From Mediterraneibacter gnavus ATCC 29149 (lineage in GTDB: Bacteria > Bacillota > Clostridia > Lachnospirales > Lachnospiraceae): DNA of 64,000 bases. Location of the stretch: the NCBI RefSeq assembly GCF_008121495.1, contig NZ_CP043051.1:1996001-2060000 (forward strand), read 5' to 3'. This document shows, piece by piece, positions 8,162 through 17,182 of this stretch (its first letter is position 1; each line of letters starts with the position of its first letter). The translations under genes were made by a program, and so were the position numbers. Under the pieces are notes generated by a model, which saw nothing but the letters and a program-made list of their open reading frames with translations, searched no databases and was not told the DNA's origin.

Positions 8162-9172
8162 ATGGGAGCGACGATGAAAGACATCGCGAGAGTGACAGGA
8201 CTGGGACTGGCAACGATTTCTTCTTATTTAAATGGGGGAAATGTCCGGGAGAAAAACCGGATCAAAATTGAGGCGGCAATTGACGAATTGGATTTCGAGG
8301 TAAACGAGGTAGCGAGAGGTTTAAAGACAAACCGGACAAAGACGATTGGGATCATCATTCCGGAGCTGAACAACATTTTCTGTGCAGAGATTATTACAGA
8401 AGTGGAAGATGTGCTTCGAAATCATGGATATGCAACGATGATCTGTGACTGTAGAACAGATGCGGCACGGGAAGCGGAAGCGGTAGAGTTTTTGTTTCGA
8501 CGCAGGGTGGACGGACTGATCTTGATGCCGTCCGGCAAATCAGGAAAGCATCTGGAGAGATTTTTACATGTGGGAAAACCAGTTGTGCTGATCGATCGTA
8601 ATCTGGAAGATGTTCCATGTGACAGTGTACTTGTGGACAACCGGGGAGCTGCGCAGGCGGCAGTAGAGAGACTTTTTCTGGCAGGTCATCGAAAGATCGG
8701 AATGATTGCAGGACCGGAGCATGTATTTACAGCAAGAGAGCGATATCTTGGATATGAAGAGGCGTTCAAAAAGGCAGGAATCGAAGTACAGGATTCATTG
8801 GTTGTGCATGGAGATTATACGATCGCAGGCGGTGCCAGGGCGATGAAGGAGCTTGCAAAACAGAATCCGCAGATGACAGCAGTTTTTGTATCAAATTATG
8901 AGATGACGGTTGGAGCCATGATCGAAAGCAATGAGATTGGAATCCGGATTCCGGAAGATCTGTCAGTGATAGGATTTGATAATATCGAGTTTGCGAAAGC
9001 CAGCAATCCAAAGCTAAGTATTGTGACACAGCCGACAAAAGAAATCGGCAGAAATGTAGCAGAACTGATATTGGACAGACTGGACAATCCAACCCGGGAG
9101 ATGCCTCCGAAAGAAATGAAGTTAAAGACCAGTTTTGTAGAAGGAAAATCCGTACACATTTTGTCTGTATGA
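8162..9172 (+). CDS. LacI-family transcriptional regulator
   Basis: A 336-aa repressor with an N-terminal HTH ('MKDIARVTGLGLATISSYLNGG') and a periplasmic-binding-protein-like sensor domain ('IIPELNNIFCAEI', 'VDGLILMPSG', 'VIGFDNIEFA'). It lies inside the cluster it probably controls, between two copies of the same palindrome (7234-7251, 9202-9215). An alternative start at 8174 (M-K-D-I-A) has a GGGAG site and is nearly as good. The HTH replaces the usual 'VS-STVSRVLN' with 'LGLATISSYLNG', a modest divergence in the recognition helix. Confidence 0.9.
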   Translation: MGATMKDIARVTGLGLATISSYLNGGNVREKNRIKIEAAIDELDFEVNEVARGLKTNRTKTIGIIIPELNNIFCAEIITEVEDVLRNHGYATMICDCRTDAAREAEAVEFLFRRRVDGLILMPSGKSGKHLERFLHVGKPVVLIDRNLEDVPCDSVLVDNRGAAQAAVERLFLAGHRKIGMIAGPEHVFTARERYLGYEEAFKKAGIEVQDSLVVHGDYTIAGGARAMKELAKQNPQMTAVFVSNYEMTVGAMIESNEIGIRIPEDLSVIGFDNIEFAKASNPKLSIVTQPTKEIGRNVAELILDRLDNPTREMPPKEMKLKTSFVEGKSVHILSV

Positions 9173-9199
9173 CAAGGTGTACGATTTCTTTATCCCGAA

Positions 9200-9217
9200 A
9201 ACCGAAACGTTTCGGAA
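9200..9217. promoter_or_regulatory. LacI-family operator 2
   Basis: Core CCGAAACGTTTCGG (9202-9215) is identical to operator 1 and lies between lacI and the FGGY kinase, 17-34 bp before the kinase start. A weak promoter (ATGACA 9169-9174, 16 bp, TATCCC 9191-9196) may sit just upstream. About 1.97 kb separates the two operators, compatible with looping or independent control of the second half of the cluster. Confidence 0.8.
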
Positions 9218-9233
9218 TGTTTTGGAGGAGAAC

Positions 9234-10760
9234 ATGAAGACGTATTTAATAGGAATTGATATTGGAACAAGCGGATGTAAAATCGCTGTATTTAATAAAG
9301 CAGGAGAAGTCCTGGCCGCGCAGAGCGGAACGTATCCGGTGTATTATCCAAAGCCCGGATGGGCAGAGCAAAATCCGGAGGACTGGTGGAATACAATCTG
9401 CCAGGTACTTCCGGAAATGTTACAAAAAGCTGAGATTTCACCGGATGAGATTGCGGGAATCGGAATTGACGGGCAGAGCTGGTCAGCCATCGCAGTGGAT
9501 GAAAACGGAAACGTTCTGACAAATACACCGATCTGGATGGACACAAGAGCGCAGGACATCTGTGATGAATTGAATGAGAGAATCGGAAAAGATCGGATTT
9601 TCAAGCTGTGTGGAAACTCCCTGCAGCCATCGTATACAACGCCTAAGATTGTCTGGTATCAGAGAAATCTTCCGGAAGTATATGCAAAAACAGCAAAGAT
9701 CTTACAGTCAAACAGCTATATTGCATTTAAGCTGACTGGAAAAATGACACAGGATGTTTCTCAGGGCTATGGTTTGCATTGCTTTAATATGCAGGAAATG
9801 ACTTGGGATTTTGCAATGTGTGAGGAGCTCGGATTTTCAAAGGATCTGCTTCCTGAAATCTATCCATGCCATGCTGTGATCGGAACCGTGACAGAAGAAG
9901 CGGCCAAAGAAAGTGGACTTTGCGTGGGAATCCCGGTTGTGGCAGGCGGTCTGGATGCAGCCTGCGCAGCACTGGGAGTCGGTGTACTTCACGATGGAGA
10001 GACACAGGAGCAAGGCGGGCAGGCAGGGGGGATGAGTATCTGCATGGATCATTATTGTGCAGACGAGAGGCTGATCCTCGGAGCCCATGTTGTGCCGGGA
10101 CACTGGCTGCTTCAGGGGGGAACTACAGGAGGCGGCGGTGTCATGCGCTGGCTGGAAAAGGAATTTGGAGACTGGGAACGAGAGGAAGGAAAGCGAAGGG
10201 GCGTCAGCTCTCTGGATCTGATGAACGAAGAGGCAAAAGTAATTCCGGCGGGTAGTGACGGAGTTGTATTTCTTCCGTATATGTCCGGAGAACGTTCTCC
10301 GATCTGGGATCCGGATGCGAAAGGTGTTTACTACGGATTGGATTTCAGCAAGAAAAAAGGGCATCTGATCCGGGCTGCGATGGAAGGAACTGCCTATGCA
10401 CTGAAGCACAATCTGGAAGCGGCAGAAGAAGCAGGAGCAAAAGTGGAAGTGTTAAAAGCAATGGGAGGAGCAGCAAATTCACACCTCTGGACACAGATCA
10501 AATCCGATGTGACCGGAAAAACCATGGAAGTCCCCTCATCAGATACTGCAACCACACTGGGAGCGGCACTTCTTGCAGGAGTCGGAGTAGGAATGTATGA
10601 AAGCTTTGAAGAAGCGGTGGAGAAGACCGTCAATAAAGGAAGAGTCCATACGCCGAATGTGGAGCATAAGGAAATCCACGAAAAGAATTATGAGACATAC
10701 AGAGCTCTGTATGAACAATTAAAAAGTCTGATGAAAAAGACAGGAGGAAAGAAACAATGA
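9234..10760 (+). CDS. FGGY-family carbohydrate kinase (xylulokinase-like)
   Basis: A 508-aa ATP-dependent sugar or polyol kinase of the actin-fold FGGY family. N-terminal phosphate loop 'GIDIGTSGCKIAVF', substrate region 'WMDTRAQDICDEL', second FGGY signature region 'PYMSGERSPIWDPDAKG', and adenosine motif 'MGGAANSHLWTQI'. Start at 9234 follows TTTGGAGGAG; a frame extension to 9177 would cover the operator. It overlaps the dehydrogenase start by 4 nt (ATGA). XylB is the closest familiar type, but no xylose isomerase is nearby and the other genes point to tagatose-phosphate chemistry, so the substrate may be a hexitol or ketohexose. Confidence 0.82.
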   Translation: MKTYLIGIDIGTSGCKIAVFNKAGEVLAAQSGTYPVYYPKPGWAEQNPEDWWNTICQVLPEMLQKAEISPDEIAGIGIDGQSWSAIAVDENGNVLTNTPIWMDTRAQDICDELNERIGKDRIFKLCGNSLQPSYTTPKIVWYQRNLPEVYAKTAKILQSNSYIAFKLTGKMTQDVSQGYGLHCFNMQEMTWDFAMCEELGFSKDLLPEIYPCHAVIGTVTEEAAKESGLCVGIPVVAGGLDAACAALGVGVLHDGETQEQGGQAGGMSICMDHYCADERLILGAHVVPGHWLLQGGTTGGGGVMRWLEKEFGDWEREEGKRRGVSSLDLMNEEAKVIPAGSDGVVFLPYMSGERSPIWDPDAKGVYYGLDFSKKKGHLIRAAMEGTAYALKHNLEAAEEAGAKVEVLKAMGGAANSHLWTQIKSDVTGKTMEVPSSDTATTLGAALLAGVGVGMYESFEEAVEKTVNKGRVHTPNVEHKEIHEKNYETYRALYEQLKSLMKKTGGKKQ

Positions 10761-11806
10761 AAGCAGCAGTAGTTTGTGCAAATGAAGATGTACAGTATCT
10801 GGATTATGAAGAGCCGATTCCGGGACCGGGAGAAGTGAAGGTTAAGGTTCGGGCATCCGGAATCTGCGGTTCGGATATTCCGAGAGTGCTTCACAATGGA
10901 GTACACTTTTATCCGATCGTACTTGGACATGAATTCTCCGGAGATGTTGTGGAGATCGGAGAAGGTGTCACAAAGGTAAAAGTCGGAGACAGAGTATCCG
11001 GTGCACCGTTAAAGCCTTGTATGAAATGTGATGACTGCCAGAATGGAAACTTTTCCCTCTGCAAGCATTATAGCTTTATCGGCTCCAGAGAACAGGGAAG
11101 CAATGCAGATTATGTGGTGATTCCGGAACAAAATGCAGTTGTCTATGATTCTTCGATCTCCTATGAGCAGGCCGCTATGTTCGAGCCTTCTACAGTTGCC
11201 CTTCACGGATTGTTACAGAACGAGTATCAGGGAGGGCAGTATGTTGCTGTGTTAGGCGGTGGAACGATCGGAATGTTCACCATGCAGTGGGCAAAGATTT
11301 TCGGCTCCAGAAAAGTTGTGGTATTTGACATCAGCGAGGAGCGTCTGGAACTGGCAAAACGTCTGGGTGCAGATGCAGTCATCAATACAACGAAAGAAAA
11401 TTATATGCAGGAAGCAATGGCACTTACCGGGAAAAAGGGATATGGCTATGTGTTCGAGACGGCAGGACAGATCCCGACTATGCATATGGCATTTGAACTT
11501 GCGGGCAATAAAGCAAATGTCTGCTTTATCGGAACACCACATGCAGAGCTTACATTCACACCGACAATGTGGGAGAATATGAACCGGAAAGAGTTCCACC
11601 TGACCGGTTCCTGGATGTCTTACAGTGCACCGTTTCCGGGAAAAGAGTGGGAGCTGACCGCACATTATTTTGCAACAGGACAGTTAAAATTCGATCCGGG
11701 ATTTATCTACAAAAAAGTCCCGATGAGTCAGGCACAGGAGGCATTTCAGATGTTCAAGACGCCAGGACTGGTCAAAGGAAAAGTGTTACTTGTAAACGAA
11801 TCGTAA
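10757..11806 (+). CDS. Zinc-dependent polyol(-phosphate) dehydrogenase, GatD-like
   Basis: A 349-aa medium-chain dehydrogenase that oxidises a polyol or polyol phosphate with NAD. Catalytic zinc ligands Cys37, His58 and Glu59 ('ICGSD', 'LGHEF') and four structural-zinc cysteines (88, 91, 94, 102) are all present, as is the Rossmann motif 'GGGTIG'. Stretches such as 'CGSDIPRV-HNG-H-YPI-LGHEFSG' and 'GSWM-YS-P-PG-EWE' match galactitol-1-phosphate 5-dehydrogenase (GatD) closely, suggesting tagatose-6-phosphate as product. It is translationally coupled to the FGGY kinase. Sorbitol or L-iditol dehydrogenase activity is the main alternative. Confidence 0.83.
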   Translation: MKAAVVCANEDVQYLDYEEPIPGPGEVKVKVRASGICGSDIPRVLHNGVHFYPIVLGHEFSGDVVEIGEGVTKVKVGDRVSGAPLKPCMKCDDCQNGNFSLCKHYSFIGSREQGSNADYVVIPEQNAVVYDSSISYEQAAMFEPSTVALHGLLQNEYQGGQYVAVLGGGTIGMFTMQWAKIFGSRKVVVFDISEERLELAKRLGADAVINTTKENYMQEAMALTGKKGYGYVFETAGQIPTMHMAFELAGNKANVCFIGTPHAELTFTPTMWENMNRKEFHLTGSWMSYSAPFPGKEWELTAHYFATGQLKFDPGFIYKKVPMSQAQEAFQMFKTPGLVKGKVLLVNES

Positions 11807-11829
11807 ATGAGTGGGGAGATAGTTGTAAG

Positions 11830-12762
11830 ATGATACTGACCGTGACATTAAACGCAGCAATCGATAAACGTTACGTTGTAGAAAATTTCCGTCTGGGAGA
11901 AGTAAACCGTGTGAAGGAGTGTGCATACACTCCGGGCGGAAAAGGACTCAATGTTTCAAAACCTGCAGCAATCGCAGGAGAAGAAGTAGTTGCCACAGGT
12001 TTTGTAGGAGGCCATGCGGGAAATTATATTGAGGAGGCGTTAAAGCCTTTCGGAATTCAAAGTGAGTTTTACCATCTGGAAGCAGAGAGCCGTTCCTGCA
12101 TCAATATCTGGGATGAGACGAATCGTGTGCAGACAGAATTTCTGGAACCGGGGTTTACGGTAACAGAAGAGCAGTTTCAGGGATTTTTAAAGAAATTCCG
12201 CAATCTGGTAAAACAGGCAGATGTGATAGCAATGTCCGGAAGTGTGCCAAAAGGACTGGATGGAAGCGCGTATCAGCGTCTGGTGGAAATCTGCAGAGAG
12301 GAAAAACGGAATGTGATTCTGGATACAAGCGGCGCATTGCTTACCATGGGAATTGAAGCAAAACCGACAATGATCAAACCGAATCTGGATGAGATCCGGA
12401 TGTTGACAGGCATGTCCTGTGACAGCCTGGAGGAAATGATCGAGGCAGCAAAGCAGATTCATGAAGGCGGAGTGGAGATCGTAGCAGTTTCGCTTGGCGC
12501 AGAGGGATCCTTTGTGGTGTGTGAAGAAGGGATTTATCAGGCGCAGGTTCCGAAAATCGATGCAGTCAATACCGTGGGATGCGGGGATTCCATGATTGCC
12601 GGATTTGCAGTCGGAATGAGTCAGAAGATTTCCGTGGAAGGAAGTTTAAGACTTGCAAGCGCGATTTCAGCGGCAGCTGCACTTCGAGAAGAAACCGGAT
12701 TTTTTGTAAAAGAAGATATGGAACGCATTTTTAAAGAGGTAAAAATAACAAAGTTAAAATAA
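11830..12762 (+). CDS. PfkB-family hexose-phosphate kinase (1-phosphofructokinase / tagatose-6-phosphate kinase type)
   Basis: A 310-aa FruK/LacC-type kinase that adds a second phosphate to a ketohexose phosphate. N-terminal 'TLNAAIDKRYVV' and 'GGKGLNVSKPAA', and C-terminal catalytic motif 'NTVGCGDSMIAGF' are present, with 'KPNLDEIRML' in between. The start at 11830 has GGGGAG upstream; a longer frame from 11569 overlaps the dehydrogenase and is rejected. Between a GatD-like dehydrogenase and a GatY-like aldolase, the expected reaction is tagatose-6-phosphate to tagatose-1,6-bisphosphate. Fructose-1-phosphate kinase is the alternative, but no fructose PTS is adjacent. Confidence 0.85.
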   Translation: MILTVTLNAAIDKRYVVENFRLGEVNRVKECAYTPGGKGLNVSKPAAIAGEEVVATGFVGGHAGNYIEEALKPFGIQSEFYHLEAESRSCINIWDETNRVQTEFLEPGFTVTEEQFQGFLKKFRNLVKQADVIAMSGSVPKGLDGSAYQRLVEICREEKRNVILDTSGALLTMGIEAKPTMIKPNLDEIRMLTGMSCDSLEEMIEAAKQIHEGGVEIVAVSLGAEGSFVVCEEGIYQAQVPKIDAVNTVGCGDSMIAGFAVGMSQKISVEGSLRLASAISAAAALREETGFFVKEDMERIFKEVKITKLK

Positions 12763-12781
12763 AGAAAGCGAGGGACAAAAC

Positions 12782-13792
12782 ATGGCAGAAATGATTCAGC
12801 CGGCAATGGTGCCGAAAGTAAAATTGTATACAGGAGAAGAAATCCCATGTGTGGGAATGGGGACATTTGGTTCTGACCGTTTTACACCGGAGCAGGTGTC
12901 AAATGCAGTGGCAGGAGCAATCCGCTGCGGATACCGTATGTTTGACTGTGCGGCATGTTATGGAAATGAAGATCAGATTGGAGAGGTATTCCATGCGGCC
13001 TTTGAAGAGGGTGTGGTAGAACGGAAAGATTTATTTATCATGACAAAAGTATGGAATGATATGCATGAGAGAGTAGAGGAATCCTGCAGAAAAAGCATTC
13101 AGGACCTGCAGTGTGACTACATTGATTTGTTCTTTATTCACTGGCCATTCCCGAACTACCATGCACCGGGATGTGATGTGGATTCCAGAAATCCGGATTC
13201 CAGACCATTCTCTGTGGAAGAATTTATGAATACATACAGACAGTGTGAAGAACTGGTGAGAAAAGGACTAATCCGCCACATTGGAATTTCCAATATGACC
13301 ATTCCGAAAATGGAGGCAGTACTGCCGCTTATGGAAATTATGCCGTCTGCCTGTGAATCCGAGATGCATGTGTGCTTCCAGCAGAAGGAAATCTTTGATT
13401 ATCTGACGGAACATAAGATTCAGCCGATCGGATTCATGCCGCTTGGTTCCCCACAGAGACCGGAGAGAGATAAGTGTCCGGAAGATGTAGCAGACCTGCA
13501 GACACCTGAGATGCAGGAAATTGCAAAGGCACATGGCTGTCATCCGGCGCTGATCGCTTTAAAATGGGCACATCAGAGAGGACAGATTCCGATTCCGTTC
13601 TCTGTTCATGAAGCAGAATATGTAAGTAACCTGAAAGCGATGATAGAAGATCCGCTGACCGAAGAAGAAATGCAGAAGATCGCAACACTGGAGAGAAACA
13701 ACCGTCTTGTAAAAGGACAGGTATTCTTGTGGGAAGGCGCAAAAGACTGGCACGATCTCTGGGATGAAGAAGGAAAAATTGTAACGTTGTAA
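12782..13792 (+). CDS. Aldo/keto reductase
   Basis: A 336-aa NADPH-type aldo/keto reductase with the complete catalytic tetrad: Asp55, Tyr60, Lys89 and His120 ('FDCAACYG', 'MTKVW', 'FIHWP'). It is the last gene of the cluster, 19 nt after the PfkB kinase, and is closed by a hairpin. Aldose reductases of this fold interconvert sugars and polyols, so a role in making or consuming the polyol used by the GatD-like enzyme is reasonable. The substrate cannot be read from sequence. Confidence 0.85.
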   Translation: MAEMIQPAMVPKVKLYTGEEIPCVGMGTFGSDRFTPEQVSNAVAGAIRCGYRMFDCAACYGNEDQIGEVFHAAFEEGVVERKDLFIMTKVWNDMHERVEESCRKSIQDLQCDYIDLFFIHWPFPNYHAPGCDVDSRNPDSRPFSVEEFMNTYRQCEELVRKGLIRHIGISNMTIPKMEAVLPLMEIMPSACESEMHVCFQQKEIFDYLTEHKIQPIGFMPLGSPQRPERDKCPEDVADLQTPEMQEIAKAHGCHPALIALKWAHQRGQIPIPFSVHEAEYVSNLKAMIEDPLTEEEMQKIATLERNNRLVKGQVFLWEGAKDWHDLWDEEGKIVTL

Positions 13793-13798
13793 AGCTGT

Positions 13799-13844
13799 AA
13801 ATAAGTAGAAAGGCATGCTGTATGGTATGTCTTTTTACTTATTT
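13799..13844 (+). terminator. Terminator closing the tagatose-type cluster
   Basis: Long imperfect hairpin with outer arms AAATAAGTA (13799-13807) and TACTTATTT (13836-13844) and a T-rich 3' arm. Confidence 0.65.
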
Positions 13845-13916
13845 AAGGCAGATTGCTATTTTAAACAGAAAAAAATTCGGTTAAAATAGAAGTACATATG
13901 AAAAAGGAGATTAACT

Positions 13917-14738
13917 ATGTACATTTTATATAATAGACTCATCACTGCATTGAATGAGAAAAAACCGGATTCTACAGAATTTTATATTGCCAAAATGATG
14001 ATCTGGAATTTATGGGAGCTTCCAAGAATGTCGATCAGTGATGTGGCAAAGATGTGTGCTGTTTCAAAGTCAACGATTTCCAAGTTTGTCAGAGACATTG
14101 GTTTTGAAGATTATTTAGATTTTAAACTGGAAGCAGTACGGCAGGGGAAGAAGGAAATTTATAATAGCAATGGAAAATGTAATATCACAGATTATATTCG
14201 GGGGCATGGCATATGGGAATATGAAAAAATTTTGTCAGAAGATATTAGATCTGTATTGTTTGGAATAGAGGAAGATCAGTTAAAACGTCTGGCGGTGGAT
14301 TTGCATGAATACAAACACCTGGCAGCGTTTGGAATCAGTTATTCAGAATCTGCGGCGATCAATTTGCAGCATAAAATGCATTATTACCATAAGTTTTTGT
14401 ATACGACAATGAATGACAGACAGCAGGAAAACTATATCGAATCAGCGGATGAGGAGACATTGATCTTTATTTTTTCGAATTCAGGAAAATACATCACTGA
14501 ATATCAGAATCGTGAAGGGCGGCCGCCAAAGTATAGTTTTGATAAGACGAAAGCCAAAATCGTGCTGGTTACATCGAATGAACAAATGTTGGTTGATAAA
14601 AGAGTAGATGAGTGTGTGTTGTTTCGATATGCAGACTGTGTCCAAAATCATCCAATCCTGTATCAGGTGTTCATAGAACGACTATTATACAGTTATGAAG
14701 AGTTATATGGTACTTCAGAAGGTATGAATACAAAATAA
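13917..14738 (+). CDS. RpiR-family regulator (HTH + SIS domain)
   Basis: A 273-aa MurR/RpiR regulator: N-terminal HTH ('ISDVAKMCAVSKSTISKFV', about residues 39-60) and a C-terminal SIS domain that binds phosphosugars ('HLAAFGISYSES', 'TLIFIFSNSGKY'). Start at 13917 follows AAAAGGAG. It sits directly before the GH95 fucosidase and PTS EIIBC genes, so it probably senses the phosphosugar made by that PTS. It differs from typical members in lacking the usual serine-rich 'GxGxS' start of the SIS loop (here 'FGISYSES'). Confidence 0.85.
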   Translation: MYILYNRLITALNEKKPDSTEFYIAKMMIWNLWELPRMSISDVAKMCAVSKSTISKFVRDIGFEDYLDFKLEAVRQGKKEIYNSNGKCNITDYIRGHGIWEYEKILSEDIRSVLFGIEEDQLKRLAVDLHEYKHLAAFGISYSESAAINLQHKMHYYHKFLYTTMNDRQQENYIESADEETLIFIFSNSGKYITEYQNREGRPPKYSFDKTKAKIVLVTSNEQMLVDKRVDECVLFRYADCVQNHPILYQVFIERLLYSYEELYGTSEGMNTK

Positions 14739-14746
14739 AAGAGGTT

Positions 14747-14805
14747 AAAAACAGAGGGTTTTAAAGTTTCCAAAATTCGAACTTTTAAAAATCTCTGTTT
14801 TTTTT
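14747..14805 (+). terminator. Hairpin after rpiR overlapping the GH95 promoter region
   Basis: Arms AACAGAG...TTTTAAAGTT and AACTTTTAAAA...CTCTGTT pair around a short loop and are followed by eight T residues, a typical intrinsic terminator. A TATAAT box (14808-14813) lies just after it. The inner imperfect repeat GTTTC-n7-CGAAC could double as an RpiR operator. Confidence 0.6.
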
Positions 14806-14859
14806 ATTATAATGATAGTAACAAATAGAGCTTTATTTGAGAAGAAAAAGGAGGAGTCT

Positions 14860-17166
14860 ATGGGAAATATTTATTTCCGGAAAGAGGCGGAAGAATGGAA
14901 CCAGGCGTTTCCAATTGGGAATGGATTTCTTGGAGCAATGGTGTTCGGAAATGTTGCAAAAGAGCGGATACAGGTGAATGAGGATTCCGTATGGTCAGGC
15001 GGATTTTCAAATCGGGTTAATCCTGATGCAGGAAGATATCTTGAAAAAATCAGAGAATGTTTATTTGAAGGAAACGTTCAGGAAGCAGAGAAACTGGCAG
15101 AACAAAGTATGTATGCTACAAGTCCTAATATGCGGGTGTACCAGCCGTTAGGAGATATCTGGATTCGTTTTATGGATCAGGAAGCAGAGCGAAAACTGGC
15201 TCGGGATGAAAGTGGACTGCCATATTTAAAGGAATCTGCAGCAGAAGTGGAAGCATATCAGAGAATATTGAATTTAGAACAGGCAGTTGGAAAGATTGAA
15301 TACTGTGTGGGAAGAACAAAATGGAATCGTGAATTTTTTGCCTCAAATCCGGCAAAAGTGGCTATGTACAGTATTTGTGCAGAAAGTGGAGAGGACATTA
15401 ACCTTGAGATATCTGCAACCAGAAAAGACAATCGATCAGGTCGCGGAGTATCCTTCTGTGATCGGATTCTGGCAGAGGAAAATCAGTACATCTGGCTGGA
15501 AGGATCATCCGGAGGAAGGGAAGGAATTGGATTTGCCATGGGAGTTCGAGTTTGTTCCTGTGGGGGAAGGCAATATCAGATGGGAAGCCGTATTATTGTA
15601 GAAAAGGCAAGAAAAGTTCTGATCTGTTTTACGGGAAGAACGACATTTCGATCTGCAGAACCGAAACAATGGTGCAGAGAGCATCTGGCTTCATTATCTC
15701 TGGACACGTATGCAGAGAGAAAAAGAGAGCATATTCAGGATTATCAAACATACTTTAATGCCAGTCGTCTCACTTTCAGACAGGAAATGAATCTGGATAA
15801 TCTCACAACACCAGAAAGATTAAAAAGAATCCGGGAAGGACATCATGATATCGGGCTGGTGAATCTGTATTATGATTTTGCAAGATATCTATTGATCAGT
15901 TCCAGCAGAGAGGGTAGCCTTCCGGCAAATTTGCAGGGAATCTGGAATGAAGAATTTGAACCCATGTGGGGAAGCAAATATACTATAAACATCAATATTC
16001 AGATGAATTACTGGATGGCGGAAAAAACAGGATTGCAGGCATTACACCTTCCGCTTCTGGAGCATTTGAAGCGTATGCATCCAAGGGGAAAAGAGGTGGC
16101 GGCATCCATGTATCATGTAGAGGGATTTTGCTGTCATCACAATACTGACATATGGGGGGATTGTGCACCACAGGATTATCATACCAGCTCTACGATATGG
16201 CCGATGGGCGGAGCCTGGCTGTGTCTGCATATATATGAACATTATCAGTATACAAAAGATAAGGGATTTTTGGAGGAATATTTTCCGATTTTAAAAGACA
16301 GTGTACAGTTTTTTATGAATTATATGGTTCAGAATTCAGATGGAAAGTGGGTGACAGGACCATCTAGTTCTCCGGAAAATATTTACATCACGGCTAAGAA
16401 TCAGTATGGATGTCTTTGTATGGGACCAACCATGGATATTGAAATTGTAAGAGAATTATTCAGTAATTATCTGAAAACGGTAGAGATTTTGGAAAAAGAG
16501 GAACCATTAACAGGGCTGGTAAAAGACCGGATAGAAAATCTGCCGAAATTAAAAGTTGGAAAATATGGTCAGATTCAGGAGTGGGATCAGGATTACGAAG
16601 AATTGGAAGTGGGACACCGTCATATTTCACAGTTGTTTGCTTTGTATCCTGCACAGCAGATCCGGAAAGACCAGACTCCGAAGCTGGCACAAGCAGCAGA
16701 AAAAACATTGGATCGACGTCTGGAAAATGGCGGAGGTCATACAGGATGGAGTAAAGCGTGGATTATCCTGTTTTTTGCAAGACTGTGGAAGAAGGAAAAA
16801 GCATATCAAAATCTTCAAGAATTATTGGCAGAGGCAACTTTAGACAATCTTTTGGATAACCATCCACCGTTTCAGATTGATGGAAATTTTGGAGGAGCCT
16901 GTGGGATATTGGAAATGATCGTACAGGACTACCAGGATGTTGTTTATCTTTTACCTGCTTTGCCGCAGGAGATGCCGGATGGAAATGTTAGTGGAATCCG
17001 AACAAAAAGTGGCTTTATTCTAAACATGGAGTGGAGCGGATGCCGTGTAAAAAGCGTAGAAGTAGAATCTGTTCATGGAACGCAGATTACAATTGTAAAT
17101 GAAACATTAGAATCAAGAAAAATCAGATGTGAAAAAGGCGAAAAGAAAGTGATTGTATTCGAATGA
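14860..17166 (+). CDS. GH95-family alpha-L-fucosidase, cytoplasmic
   Basis: A 768-aa glycoside hydrolase of family 95, which releases terminal L-fucose (typically alpha-1,2-linked to galactose) by inversion. The N-terminal beta domain starts 'AFPIGNGFLGAMVFGN', and the (alpha/alpha)6 domain carries 'NINIQMNYW' (from residue 377), an acidic stretch 'DYEELEVGHRH' (578-588) where the general acid is expected, and 'QIDGNFGG' with Asp674. There is no signal peptide or membrane segment, so it acts inside the cell on imported oligosaccharides. Start at 14860 follows AAAGGAGGAG. It shares an operon with EIIBC, 16 nt downstream. Confidence 0.88.
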   Translation: MGNIYFRKEAEEWNQAFPIGNGFLGAMVFGNVAKERIQVNEDSVWSGGFSNRVNPDAGRYLEKIRECLFEGNVQEAEKLAEQSMYATSPNMRVYQPLGDIWIRFMDQEAERKLARDESGLPYLKESAAEVEAYQRILNLEQAVGKIEYCVGRTKWNREFFASNPAKVAMYSICAESGEDINLEISATRKDNRSGRGVSFCDRILAEENQYIWLEGSSGGREGIGFAMGVRVCSCGGRQYQMGSRIIVEKARKVLICFTGRTTFRSAEPKQWCREHLASLSLDTYAERKREHIQDYQTYFNASRLTFRQEMNLDNLTTPERLKRIREGHHDIGLVNLYYDFARYLLISSSREGSLPANLQGIWNEEFEPMWGSKYTININIQMNYWMAEKTGLQALHLPLLEHLKRMHPRGKEVAASMYHVEGFCCHHNTDIWGDCAPQDYHTSSTIWPMGGAWLCLHIYEHYQYTKDKGFLEEYFPILKDSVQFFMNYMVQNSDGKWVTGPSSSPENIYITAKNQYGCLCMGPTMDIEIVRELFSNYLKTVEILEKEEPLTGLVKDRIENLPKLKVGKYGQIQEWDQDYEELEVGHRHISQLFALYPAQQIRKDQTPKLAQAAEKTLDRRLENGGGHTGWSKAWIILFFARLWKKEKAYQNLQELLAEATLDNLLDNHPPFQIDGNFGGACGILEMIVQDYQDVVYLLPALPQEMPDGNVSGIRTKSGFILNMEWSGCRVKSVEVESVHGTQITIVNETLESRKIRCEKGEKKVIVFE

Positions 17167-17182
17167 AAAGAGAGGGATCGAG

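Noticed and set aside
9177..9233. N-terminal extension of the FGGY kinase
   Set aside because: Would translate the LacI operator; the ATG at 9234 has GGAGGAG and begins at the conserved kinase N-terminus.
11569..11829. Long N-terminal extension of the PfkB kinase
   Set aside because: Overlaps the dehydrogenase gene in another frame and has no kinase-family similarity; ATG at 11830 matches the normal family start.
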